DNA of 64,000 nt from the NCBI GenBank assembly GCA_026936325.1, contig JAPTHN010000253.1, positions 1-64,000 of the forward strand. The letters run 5' to 3'. Positions 46,652-57,221 of the stretch are shown one piece after another (position 1 is the first letter of the stretch; each line of letters starts with the position of its first letter). The notes under the pieces were generated by a model. It searched no databases. It was not told the origin of the DNA and saw only the letters and a list, made by a program, of their open reading frames with translations. This DNA comes from Platynereis dumerilii. Taxonomy: Eukaryota; Annelida; Polychaeta; Phyllodocida; Nereididae. The translations under genes were made by a program, and so were the position numbers.

Positions 46652-46948
46652 CCATGGGTTGCTTAAGGTGTGGTGTATAGGGCAGAGTCCTCAATATATG
46701 TTGCACATTTACCTAATTGAAAAATGATGAACACCCATTTAAAATCTCATCTGATTGACACCCACCTAGGATTTTGATCTCGAGAGTCCACTGAAAATAT
46801 TCTAAATTGGTTGCCCCAGGTTCCAACCCAAGCGAACAAATATCCTCAGAAGTTTGGACTGAAAATACTTGACCATACAGCTGCCACAGTAACTCCCTAT
46901 ATTGCTAAGACCTGCTTAGTTCCCTACTATCATGTTAATCAATGGGAA
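46652..46948. other. Noncoding DNA
   Basis: Nothing recognised before the start of LINE-iv. Confidence 0.35.
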
Positions 46949-47298
46949 TGATTACTAGATAAACTCTATCACTATGGAATAAGGAACAAAGCTTTGAAAT
47001 TATTCAAAAGTTATCTTGAAGATAGGCATCAATATGTAGAATATCAAAGTTTTCTTTCCAGTCATATGAAAATCACCACTGGTGTTCCACAAGGATCTAT
47101 ATTGGGACCACTCCTTTTTATCATATACATAAATGATATAAGTAATTGCAGCAATATCTTTTATCCTATCATATATGAGGATGACACTACCTTGATGGCA
47201 ACTTTAAGTATGTTTAACCATTCTTATTAAATTATAAATGCTGAACTGATGAATGTCATAGATTGGTTTAAACTAAATAGATTGTCCTTAAACTACAA
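46949..47298 (+). pseudogene. LINE-iv reverse transcriptase, motif B and C piece
   Basis: LLDKLYHYGIRNKALKLFKS, then HQYVEYQSFLSSHMKITTG, VPQGSILGPLLFIIYIND (motif B) and IYEDDTTLMATL, where the catalytic YADD has become YEDD. A frame change follows, then NAELMNVIDWFKLNRLSLNY up to the insertion of the first family B element. Confidence 0.8.
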
Positions 47299-48289
47299 CA
47301 AGAACCCAGGGGTTCAAAATGGAGGTGGTGTAGCGTCCCTGAAAAAGACTGTCCCTGAGTGGCCAGAACCAGGTGTTGTTCATATTGTGTGCTAAATGTC
47401 AGAATTTTAAAAATAATCCATTTCAAGCAAAATAGTACACTAAACTATATAGGTATATGGATACAAAAGTAACTTTCTAATATGATTAAGTAAATATTTG
47501 TTTAAGTTCACCGATTTATTGCTTACCATTAATTTTTGAGAAACCTAAAATTTGAGAAAATATCAGAAATCCTCCTTTTTGCCAGTTTTTTGGTTTTTAT
47601 GAAAATTTCCTAAAATTGGCCCTCCAAATGATTTTATTCATTTAAAGAGGTATAATTTAGACATCTAAATGCAAAATTTCCGCAGTGTTACTCCAAAATT
47701 GACGGAATCATGGACCATTGAAAAAATAAAATTTTTGCTGAATTTACTGTTATCAATTTTTGTAAGAGCATTTAGACCCCCAAAAGGAACATTAAGGGTA
47801 TTCAATGCATATGATGGTAGAATTTCATGCCCATAGGTATAACCGTTTCAGAGTTCTGCTCTGGAAACGAAAAAAAATTTTTTTTTAAATTTTCAATATT
47901 TTATAAAAACTCTACCAATTGCTTAAATATGAACACCAAAATGCACATATATGCTGTAAGACCCATTCATGTGCCAAATATCATATACACAAGTGCAATA
48001 GTTTAGGCACAGCGGCCAATACACAATGTGTGCAGCCGCCCCCAGTGGATCCAAGCAAGATATAAAAGGAAAACACATCATAATTACAACATGCGTGGTA
48101 TTCATTCCTATGCCAGATACATGCTCTATAATCAAGTTATACATATCTCTTGACCCAAACATCTATCAAAATAGCCAAGACAGGGCCCAAAAGACATTCT
48201 GAAAATGCTCAAATTTCAAATTTCCCGCCAAAAACGGTCCATTTGTCACTGTGACTGCATAAATGGAGATGTGTACACACCTCCATTAA
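47299..48289 (+). mobile_element. Family B element, first copy, complete
   Basis: 991 bp. The 5' end is CAAGAACCCAGGGGTTC (palindrome GAACCCAGGGGTTC), then AATGGAGGTGGTGTAG. The 3' end is an imperfect hairpin, GGAGATGTGTACACACCTCC, then ATTAA. The inverted motif AATGGAGGTG is shared. No coding capacity and no tandem array. It is inserted in LINE-iv between ...LSLNYN and KTKAMVF with no target duplication: flanks AACTACAA and CAAAACAAAAG rejoin exactly in frame. Boundaries could slide by up to about 3 bases. Confidence 0.82.
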
Positions 48290-48735
48290 CAAAACAAAAG
48301 CTATGGTATTCCACCCACCTCAAAAAAGAATTATTGAGCCAATTTTGAAAATAAATGATGAAATTAACAACTATGAAGATAACTTTGATTTTCTGGGAGT
48401 CATGGTAAACAAGGGTCTTAATTGGAATTCACATGTATCGAAAATCTCTAAGAAAATCTCTAAGACAATAGGGGTAATGTGTAAACTAAAACATATTGTC
48501 CCTCAAAACGTACTACTGACAATCTACAACACATTGATTACCCCATATTTTAATTATGGATTATTAGCATGGAGTTCAAAAGTAAACAGACTGTTTAAAT
48601 TACAAAAAAGGCTGTCAGAATAATTACAAATTCATCCTATAATTCTCATACTGACCCCTTGTTCAAGAAATTGAATTTATTATATGTGATGGATATTGGT
48701 CTACTGCAAGAATATTAATTCTGTTACAAATACCA
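48290..48735 (+). pseudogene. LINE-iv reverse transcriptase, thumb piece
   Basis: KTKAMVFHPPQKR, then NFDFLGVMVNKGLNWNSHV (motif E-like FLGV), SKISKKISKTIGVMCKLK, LLTIYNTLITPYFNYGLLAW and LFKLQKRLSE. A stop follows LSE, and the sense resumes as KKLNLLYVMDIGLL up to the second family B element. This is typical of CR1/L2/Jockey-range ORF2 C-terminal thirds. Confidence 0.8.
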
Positions 48736-49416
48736 CAAGAACCCAGGGGTTCAAAATGGAGGTGGAGTAGTTTCCTAAGTTCATATCCCCTGAAAATGAC
48801 TATTTCCCTTAGTGCCAAAAACCAGCTGTTGTTAATATATATACATGTATAATGTGAGCTAATTGTCAGAATTTTACAAATAATCCATTTTCAAGCCACA
48901 AAATGGCCATGTGGCATAGGTAATATGGAAAAATGAATACATTTCATTAAAGAATTTGGAAAGATTAAAATGATGCATGGAAATGTTTGTCATCTGCCAG
49001 GTAGCTCAAACTCCGTTTTTTGGAAGGAGCTACACAATCATTTTGGAGACTATCATGTGATAATGAGATGAGAAGACTGGGAATCTTAGACATGCTCAAT
49101 CCACTAATATAATTAGTTGTCTCAGTATGGAACACTGGATACAACAGTTACTAACATCCATCAAAATCCAATGGACTCTGACAAAACTGAGTTCGAACAC
49201 AAAATTTAACACTAAACTATATACACTGTATAAAAGTTACCAAAATATGTTTAACAAAAATATTTGTTAAGTCTAACAATTTATTCATTACCATAAATTA
49301 GCGAGAAACTAAAATTTCCGAAAATATCAGAAATCCTAATTTTTTCCATTTTTTTGTTTTATGAAAATTTCATAAGATTGGCCCTCCATATGAGTTTATT
49401 CGTTTAAAGAGGTATA

Positions 49417-49730
49417 CCGTATTTTCTCTATTAAACGCCCATTCCCTAATAAACGCCCACCCCCCTCCTTTAATGACCTATTTTTAATAAAAATTCATTA
49501 AATTATGACCTATTCCAACCTTTTTGAGGCCAAAAACGTGCATTCACGCTGTAAATTCCTCCATTTTCGCCCGCAACAGTAGTGCGCAAATTGTCCCACA
49601 GAGGGCAGCAGGCGGCTGGCAGTGCATAGTGCTGCCTCTGGTGATTTTTGGCTGCAGCTAGATCGTGAATAAATTGCCGCGCATCTCATCATTACCTCCG
49701 CCCACTGTGCGTTTAATACAAAAAATACGG
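49417..49730. mobile_element. TA-target MITE (Tc1/mariner-type)
   Basis: 314 bp, ends CCGTATTTT...AAAATACGG with subterminal TATTAAACGC inverted, flanked by TA on both sides. The first family B copy preserves the empty site (AGAGGTATAATTTAGA at 47650), which proves a 2-bp TA duplication. No transposase. A half copy lies at 13490-13636. Confidence 0.88.
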
Positions 49731-49999
49731 TAATTTAGATATCTAAATGCAATATTTCAGAGGTCTTACTCCAAAATAGAAGGAATCATGGAGCATTGAA
49801 AAAATAAAAAATTTTCACATTTCTGCTGAATTTGCCGTTATTAATTTTTGTTAGAGCATTTAGACCCCAAAAGGCACATTGAGGGTATTTAACGCATATC
49901 ATGGTAGATTTTCATGCCAAAAGGTATAACCATTACGGAGTTCTGTTCCGGAAACGAAAAAAAATTTATTATTTTTAATTTTCAATATTTTACAAAAAA

Positions 50000-51990
50000 T
50001 ACCGTGCAAGCACGTAAACCCCGCCGGCTCTATGTGAAGCCATTGAGACCATTCGGATACTGTTACATGCATACAAAAGTAAGAAATTCCAGTATTGTTT
50101 GCAAAGAAAAAAAATACCGTGCAAGCACGTAAACAACTCGGTTGCAAAGTGCGACAGACAACTCCAGTATCATGGCATGGCTGGGAGTGCAATACACATG
50201 AAGTAAAGACATCACCTAAAGTCCCAGAATGCACTTTAATTTGGTTGATTTACCCTGAAACCATTATAAAATGTGCTAGCAGTTGTTTTGCATGACAGCC
50301 AAGAATTGTGTTCACTTGGGACCATGAATGGAGTGGAGAAAGTATGAAGGTTTTGTAGACTGTGGTAAACATATATATATATGCCTTCTACCAGGGATTT
50401 TAAAAATCCCGACAACTCATAGAATGATTCATTTGGTACATAGGTCCATGGATGCAGAATTGCAGATCTATGCATCACCTCTGCTCTGTTACTTCAAAGG
50501 AGGCTGAATACTTCCCATTTGAACTGTTTAAAGTGTTTTTGCAAACAATAACAGTGCACTGCTCTTTTTTATTGTCTGCGGTAATTCTTTTTCCTGACTT
50601 GTTTAAACAATGGGACCTTCAACAAAACACACTGCACCATGCACCCTCTTATCTCAGTGTTGACAGGTCATGCATTAACAGGATTTGAAAGGTATTTTTA
50701 CCCAACTCTCTTCCCCTCAACAACACATGTGGCATGTCACTGGCACCTCAGATTGACAATTTATTGGTTTGTTTTCCCACATCATGACACATGACATATA
50801 AGCACGTGCACTGTGAAGGATTTGCTGTAAAAACTTACTTGTTCTTGTTTACTGTGACAGTTCACATTGCAACTTACTTGTTCTTGTTTACTGTGACAGT
50901 TCACATTGCCTAAGGTGGAGATCCACATTTCTTGTGTCCGTCCGTGTGTCCGTCCGTGTGTCCGTCCGTGTGTCCGTCCGTGTGTCCGTGCGTCCGTCCG
51001 TGTGTCCGTCCGTCCGTGTGTCCGTCCGTGTGTCCGTCCGTCCATCCGTCCTTGCCTCGTTCCGTGCTTCCTTGAGTCCGTCCGTCAAAGTGTCCGTCCG
51101 TACGTCCGTGCGTCCGTGCGTCAGTCCGTGCGTCCGTCCGTCAGTCCGTGTGTCCGTACGTCCGTGCATCCGTCCGTGTGTCCGTAGGTCCATCCGTGTG
51201 GCCGTCCGGCAGTCCGTGTGACCGTTCGGCCGTCCGTGTGTCCGTCCGTCCATGTGTCCGTGCGTCCGTCCGTGTCCGCGTGTGTCCGTGCGTCCGTCCG
51301 TCAGTACGTCCGTCCCTACGTCCGCGTGTCCGTGTGTCCGGCCGTCCGTGTGACCGTCCATGTGTCCGTCCGTCCGTGTGTCCGTCCGTCCGTGTCCGCG
51401 TGTGTCCGTGTGTCCGTCCGTCCATGTGTCCGTCCATGTGTCCGTCCGTGTGTCCGTGCGTCCATGTGTCCGTCCGTGTGTCCGTCCGTGCATCCGTCCA
51501 TGTGTTCGTCCTTTTGTCCTTGTGTCCGTGCGTCCGTGCGTCCTTTTGTCCGTCCGTCTGTGTGTCCGTGTGTGTGTCCGTCCGTGTGTCCGTCCGTCCG
51601 TGTGTCCGTCCGTGCGTCTGTCCGTCCATCCTTCTGTCCGTGTGGCCGTCCGTCCGCGTCCGTCCGTGCGGACCCGTACGGACACTCTGACAGGTCTGAA
51701 GATTTTATTGACACTGACATCACTATTTTGGAGCATGTAGAAGAAATATATAATTCCAGTAATTTTTGACAGTGTACATGAGATTCTTGGTAATAATCAA
51801 TTACGCACATCTAATTGCTAGAAATGCCTGGAAACTTGTCATTCCCATCTGCATGACAAAATAAGATAACAGGCAAAATTTGAATGAAATATGAGCAACA
51901 CAAAGTGAGTTATGCTTGACGAAATCCCCAGCAACCAGACTCGTTGAGCACTGCAGAACCCCGTAGGCTATGTATAGCCTGCGGGGTAAA
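50000..51990 (+). mobile_element. Family C element with GTCC-type core
   Basis: The 5' end is TACCGTGCAAGCACGTAAAC (palindrome CGTGCAAGCACG), then ACCCCGCCGGCT. The core array is at 50938-51680. The 3' hairpin at about 51958-51987 has stems ACCCCGTAGGCT/AGCCTGCGGGGT, then AAAAA. 5' motif and hairpin share ACCCCGCMGGCT inverted (11 of 12). It is inserted in an A-run of the second family B element. A second family C start (50115) lies inside, so two copies may be nested. No coding region. Confidence 0.7.
50938..51680. repeat. GTCCGTCCGTGT array
   Basis: About 740 bp of degenerate 4-, 8- and 12-bp units of GTCC and GTGT. Nearly all frames are open on both strands (VRPSV, TDGRTH peptides), an artefact of the unit. 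It is the core of family C. Confidence 0.92.
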
Positions 51991-52375
51991 AATGGACCAA
52001 TTGCTTAAATATGAATACCAAAAGGCACATATATGCTATAAGACCCATTCATGTGCAAAATATCATATACAGAAGTACAATAATTTAGGCACAGTGGCCA
52101 ATACGTCTATGTGTGATGCCACCTGCAGTGGATCCAAGCACGTTGTAAAGGAAGACACTTCCAAATCACAACATGCCTGCTATTCATTCCTATGCCAGAT
52201 GCACGCTCTATAATCAAGGTAAGTGCATGACTTGACACCAAACATCTCCAAACAAAATGGCCAAGTCAGGGCCCAAAAGACATTCTGAAAATGCTTAAAT
52301 TTCAAATTTCCCGCCAAAACTGTCCATTCTCTTACTGTGACTGCATAAATGGAGATGTGTACACACCTCCATTAA

Positions 52376-52672
52376 ATATGGGATTTTACCTACATAATTT
52401 TTGAATGAACTCTTGAATGTTCAGTACAGTGTTCATTCCTACAACACCAGAGGTGCTATCAACTTTCAATTTCCAATTATAAGACACTCATTATAAGCAA
52501 ACTATACGATATAGAATTCCACTGATTTATAACAGCTGTCCCAACTCCATTAAGGATAAAATTTTCACTCATAGTATCCATGGATATGCTAGATACATTA
52601 AATTATTTTTTATTAGAGAAAAATATAATGCAACATGTAGTACCAGTCAGTGTTATGTTTGTAACAGGCAAT
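52376..52672 (+). pseudogene. LINE-iv ORF2, C-terminal piece
   Basis: YGILPT, then QYSVHSYNTRGAINFQFPI and IRHSL in one frame, and after frame breaks SCPNSIKDKIFTHSIHGYAR and YIKLFFIREKY. This matches the conserved LPxxF...H.Y.TR...IK tail of CR1/Jockey-type ORF2. It carries several frame changes. Confidence 0.75.
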
Positions 52673-53456
52673 AAAGAGAGTAATGCGTTTAACATTGACA
52701 TCCTGTCGTTTCCTTTTTATTAGGATGAAAATCACCATGGCTTCCATTTCATTTTTCCATCTTCATCATTTTCATTCTCATCTATCATAAGGTGCTTCCT
52801 GGTAGCGACACCCCAGTCTTCAGGAAGCTCCTTCACATGATCACCATCCCATCTTCGCCTTTTAATTTTTTATAATTTTTTTTTTTTTTACTTACTTTAT
52901 CTTGTTATGTTAATAACACTGTAATATTATTATATTGTTATCCTGACGTATGCTGTTTTGGATCATGTGAAAATAAAACAGTTCTGAGTTCTGAGTTCTA
53001 ATCAAGATCTTACTTACTAATACGCTGCTCTATATGCCTGTCAATCGACATACCACAACCAGCTAACTTGTAGAGTCACTTATATATTTCCAGTTGATAA
53101 AATTTGACAAAGAGTGGTATAAAAAGAGTCAAATTCAGAAATGTTTGTGGAAAATTTGATACACCAGGCCAAAAATTGACTGATATACGATTATCTGAAA
53201 ATCCATAATATTCATAATTTTTTTTCCAATATTGACATGTGATTTAAATAAGAAAATTAATATAGCTCAAGATAAGCATGATACTGATGTGATACACTGT
53301 CATGTTTATTTTGCTAAATATTCCAAAGCCTGGTATCAAGCATAACTAGCGCCTAGTGGCTTTACAATGGCTTCTTTGGTTTGATATATTATTTGATAGA
53401 CAGGAGTTATTGGCTGGAGGTCAGGGTAATTGAATGAAGTACTCGGGGAGTGTGAG

Positions 53457-53740
53457 TTTGTTTGTTTGTGTTTTACGCCTCTGCAGCAACTTAGTGGGCT
53501 ATATCGAGGCAGGCGATTGCCTTATGATGATGAGATGAGAAGACTGTAAGTCTGGCACATACCCTATTAATTCCGGGATGCCCAGGGTCTTTCAGTTGCC
53601 CTAGCATAGAATACTGGATACAACCCACCTCCATTTAATGTCCCATGGGCTCGGACTAAATGAGTTCCCTGGGTGAGAATTGAACCCACGCCCTCAAAGC
53701 CAGTTGACAAGCGCACTTACCAATTAGGCCACGGGGGAAC
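53457..53740 (-). mobile_element. tRNA-derived SINE with 17-bp target duplication
   Basis: 284 bp on the minus strand. The head is GTTCCCCCGTGGCCTAATTG (A box TGGCCTAATTGG), with B box GGTTCAATTC 35-40 bases later, a unique body, and a tail of AAAC repeats after GGCGTAAAACAC. It is flanked by TACTCGGGGAGTGTGAG (53440-53456) and TACTTGGGGAGTGTGAG (53741-53757), 16 of 17 identical, as made by LINE machinery. Confidence 0.88.
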
Positions 53741-53849
53741 TACTTGGGGAGTGTGAGAGAAGGAATGAGAGCCTGCTGACAAGATACATGTAAGAAACAT
53801 AGAAGAATGGATATGCACTGCACTTAGAGGAGGGGGCACTGGTCAGACT

Positions 53850-54080
53850 AGCCATTGAATTTGAAAAATAATCGATTTTGAAGCCACAAAATGGCCATGT
53901 GGCATAGGTCATATGGAAAATAGAATATATTTCATAAAAGAACTTGGAAAGGGCTTTGAAATGATGTATGGAAATGTGAGTGGATCTGCCAGGTACCTCC
54001 ACAAAAAGGAGGTGCACATTCATTTTGGTGACTATTGTACGATAATGAGATAAGAAGACTGTGAATGTTAGACATACTGT
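53850..54080 (+). mobile_element. Family B interior fragment
   Basis: CACAAAATGGCCATGTGGCA, AACTTGGAAAGGGCTTTGAA and GACTATTGTACGATAATGAG match the second family B copy (48890-49080) and the fragment at 13300. No ends are present. Confidence 0.75.
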
Positions 54081-54837
54081 ACTATTCTTAGATTTGCACG
54101 CCGCCAATTTGCGGCTGAGCCGCTGAAAAAGAAGCCAGCCAGCCGCCACGAACCACTTTGATTAGCTGGCCAGCCGCCACCGATCTGTTTGCGTCGACAT
54201 TCCGCCAATGTGAAGGAGGCAATTTATCCATGCAGTGCTATGCTCTGCTCAGCATTACAGGCCCCCAACACTTGACAGTGGTGATGGCAATTAGGAGTAC
54301 AGAGGATATTTCTTTAATTGTAATTAGATAAAATACAATGAAAGGGGTTCTCTTGGGTGAGTTTTGAACTTCAAAGTGCAATCAGCTGCTCTAGCCAATT
54401 TGTTTGATGAGGTTAATAGGTCTAAGTTTGTACTTTTTTTAAAAAGCAGCCTGTATAGGGCAATTCCAAGCAGAGTCCTACCAGCTGATCCTCTTGTTGC
54501 ACTTGTGGTATGTTTATAGCTAGTTAGAGAGAGAAACTGAATCAGCCTTTTACAAGTGATGTTGAAAACATTTTTTCTTGTTGATGTCCATTGTTGTATT
54601 GCTTAAATTACATTCCAAAGTTGTTAAGTCTTTTTTATTAGGTGTTGAAGAGGTCCATAAGCTTCTATAGCCTACATCACTTAAGTGCACACAATGTCAG
54701 TGACTGAGTGAGTTGCACCACTTGATAATATGTCACCTACAATGTTATGTCTCTTCTTGAAAATTAACCACAGGCCTAATTTCAGTGTGAAAGATTGGAC
54801 TGGCAGTGAAATCACTTATCACAGACCACTCAGTCAA
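54081..54837. other. Noncoding DNA
   Basis: A GC-richer stretch with repeated AGCCGCC/GGCGGC lies at 54100-54200. Nothing else recognised. Confidence 0.35.
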
Positions 54838-55070
54838 AAGGAATAGCACAGTACTCGTAAATTTGGTATCAAGTCAACTAGTAACCATGCCAACTGGTAA
54901 CCAAACCAACTGGTAACCAACCAACTGGTAACCAATAACCCTACCAACTGGTAACCATCCTTTTTTTGTGTGTTACCAAGTCGTAACCATGCATTTAAAT
55001 TAATTTCATGACCATACCAACTGGTAACCACCAAATTCTTGCCAACTACCAAGTCGTAACCAAAACTAAA
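54838..55070. repeat. ACCAACTGGTAACC minisatellite
   Basis: About nine imperfect units of CCAACTGGTAACCA or CAAGTCGTAACCA. Each unit holds the small palindrome CCAACTGG-like core. Confidence 0.8.
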
Positions 55071-55899
55071 TACGATTTTAACCCAAGAAATCTCTGTAAA
55101 TTTTATAAATAAATGATAACGTGTGTTTATTCAGGGATATACTAGAAAGCACATGGAATGCGCACCTCCAGAGCCGGATAGTTGGGTTGCCCCCAGTCCC
55201 CCTAGGCCAATGTTATGTTGGAGCAACTGAAAGACCCTGGACATCCCTGAATATGTCTCATAGAGACAGCAAGACAGCGTAGGGCAACACAGAAAGTAAT
55301 TTCATTGGCTGCCTGTTGCTGCTAGAATACAATTGAAGCTGATGAATAAAACATGGCAATTATGTACTCAGCTGGTCAGTCTCAAGGTCCAACAGCATCC
55401 AAGTTTTCAAATATGATTTGGGAGTACTTATTTAAATTCAAGTAACTCATCAAGATTTAAAAGAACAACAGCAAGTCAACAACTTTGAAACAGCATTTGT
55501 ATGCCTGCTTCCTTAACTTCCTTTCCAAGCATGACAAGAAAAGGACAAAATGGACCTTGGGGGATATAGAGTCAGCACCTGCTCTTGTTTATGTTAAATT
55601 GATAGAAATGACAGTTTGTAGGGGTTGACAAGCCATGTTAAAAGTGAATTATGCAGAATAACATAATATTATGATGCATTTTTGTCCATGGCACATGAAT
55701 GCATATTATTGACAAAACAAGGCAAATATCAAAGCAAAGAGATATTGCACTTCATAAGACACTTACTTGGAAGTGCTATTGATGACATTTAGATTTGGCA
55801 GCAGCTCAAGGCCAATCATTCAATTTACCTGTCAGATGTATACAGGTTAATTGTAGTTTACTTCACCAATTTTTGTAATCAACCTAATTGGGTGGCACA
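55071..55899. other. Noncoding DNA
   Basis: No gene recognised. Confidence 0.35.
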
Positions 55900-56250
55900 C
55901 TGATGAAATTGCAATCAGGTGAGCTTTGCATGACAGTTGACAGGAGCTCAAGCCAATTGTAATCAGCTGAGCTATTCTTGTAAATTTGGCAGCAGCTCAA
56001 GTTAATTGCAATCAGGTGAGCTTTTCTTTGAAAGTTGACAGCAGCTCAGACAAATAGCAATCACGATGACACTAGTTGGAACTATGGACATCTTATGCTA
56101 AGGTAGATACCCTTTCATAGCCATGACGATGAGACCTGTCTCCTATGTCTGCTCTGCTGGAAGTGAATGGTGAAGTCAAATGCCTCCAGTTATATACTAT
56201 GCACATAGTTCCAACTAGTGTCATCGTGATTGCTATTTGTCTGAGCTAGT
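55900..56250. repeat. Degenerate 57-bp repeats and a perfect 44-bp inverted repeat
   Basis: Units with GCAATCAGGTGAGCTTT and GACAGCAGCTCAAG recur to about 56045. Arms at 56044-56087 and 56203-56246 (GCTCAGACAAATAGCAATCA, CGATGACACTAGTTGGAACT, ATG) are exact inverted copies with a spacer of about 115 bp. Confidence 0.8.
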
Positions 56251-56979
56251 CGTTTCGGTATTAGGCCTATATTGATGGAGCAGTGATTAACATGGAAAGG
56301 GTGACAGCGATGCATCTGTCTTGCAGATATAGTTATCATAATTTTGGATGATGCGAAATTTGCGGGAAAAAAAGGCAGGTTTTAGTCCAGGTAGCTGCGA
56401 AATTGAATATTAAAGTCAACGGTGAATGGCCAAGCAGCTTTGGTTTTAGTGAAAACGTTAAGATAAAACATAACAAGAAATTATTATAAAAGATGTAAGC
56501 TCATCAGTAAAAACAAACAATTGACACAGTATGACAGCATTTTTGTTCCAAAGGCCAGCATCAAAAACAGCATTTTGGAAGAAATTTGCCACAAATTATC
56601 AAAACATTCTGGGTACTTTATATATTATATAGAGTGTCATCGACTATGCAGTCTATGTGCACCCAAGATACTTATATTATTATAGATCTTTTGAAATCAT
56701 AAGTTTGTACTTTGTACATACACAAAATAGACATGAACATTTACTTAGGCCTACTAACCACACATTTAGCAAAACATGCATTGATATCATAAGAAGGTTA
56801 AGTAACCAAAGTGAGGTCTAATTGCCCTGATCTAAAATTGTTTTCAAGCAATGTGTCTAAAATGAAATTCCTTATTTAAATATTGTTCAATGAAACACAA
56901 CAGACTGTGATACTGCAGTCTACTGTGCATTACTTATCATTATATCATCACTAAGCAGACCAGTTGCACTGACTTTTGT
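56251..56979. other. Noncoding DNA
   Basis: Nothing recognised. Confidence 0.35.
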
Positions 56980-57013
56980 TCATTTCCAACTGCACATTTT
57001 TGTTGATCTGTTG

Positions 57014-57221
57014 TGTTTTTAAGTTGTGTCTGATAAATGTGATAAATTCAGCTTGTGTGTGAAATTGCTTAACAAAAGCACTTGGGCTGCAATACCAATG
57101 AGTTCAGGCATATTTGTTTATAGGCCTACACATAAACAAGCTATTGTTGTGATGTGGTACAACAGAAAATCAAAATATTGGAACTCAAAAATTCCAAACA
57201 GTTCCAATCCAACAGGAAAGT
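57014..57221 (+). CDS. Possible exon, unknown protein
   Basis: An open stretch (SDKCDKFSLCVKLLNKSTWA, then VYRPTHKQAIVVMWYNRKSK and YWNSKIPNSSNPTGK) follows GTTGTGTTTTTAAG and ends at AAA|GTAAGG, a good donor. The composition looks protein-like, but I know no family, see no partner exon on this strand, and the frame could be chance or a transposon scrap. Confidence 0.25.

Larger units (their letters stand above)
48736..52375 (+). mobile_element. Family B element, second copy, with nested insertions
   Basis: Starts CAAGAACCCAGGGGTTC and ends CACCTCCATTAA, inserted in LINE-iv between CTGTTACAAATACCA and ATATGGGATTTTACC without a target duplication (joined sense CYKYQYGILP). Its own sequence is interrupted by a TA-target MITE (49417-49730) and a family C element (about 50000-51990). 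Without them it would be about 1.3 kb, longer than the first copy because it keeps the CATGTGGCATAGG section. Confidence 0.8.
46949..53000 (+). mobile_element. LINE-iv, 5'-truncated LINE cut by two family B elements
   Basis: Three LINE pieces: 46949-47298, 48290-48735 and 52376-53000. In order they read the middle, thumb and C-terminal parts of one ORF2, then a 3' UTR, AATAAA at about 52974 and a tail of GAGTTCT repeats. It starts at LLDKLYHYGIRN, with 67 nt identical to LINE-ii. The 5' truncation is ordinary for LINEs. Removing the two B elements rejoins the coding sense at both sites. Confidence 0.8.

Noticed and set aside
50888-51810. Many long overlapping open frames on both strands (Thr/Asp/Gly/Arg or Val/Arg/Pro/Ser-rich)
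   Set aside because: They are translations of the GTCC/GTGT array, open in every frame because of unit length and lack of stop words.
53660-53740. tRNA gene on the minus strand
   Set aside because: A and B boxes are present, but the body, AAAC tail and 17-bp target duplication show a SINE, and the acceptor stem does not close.
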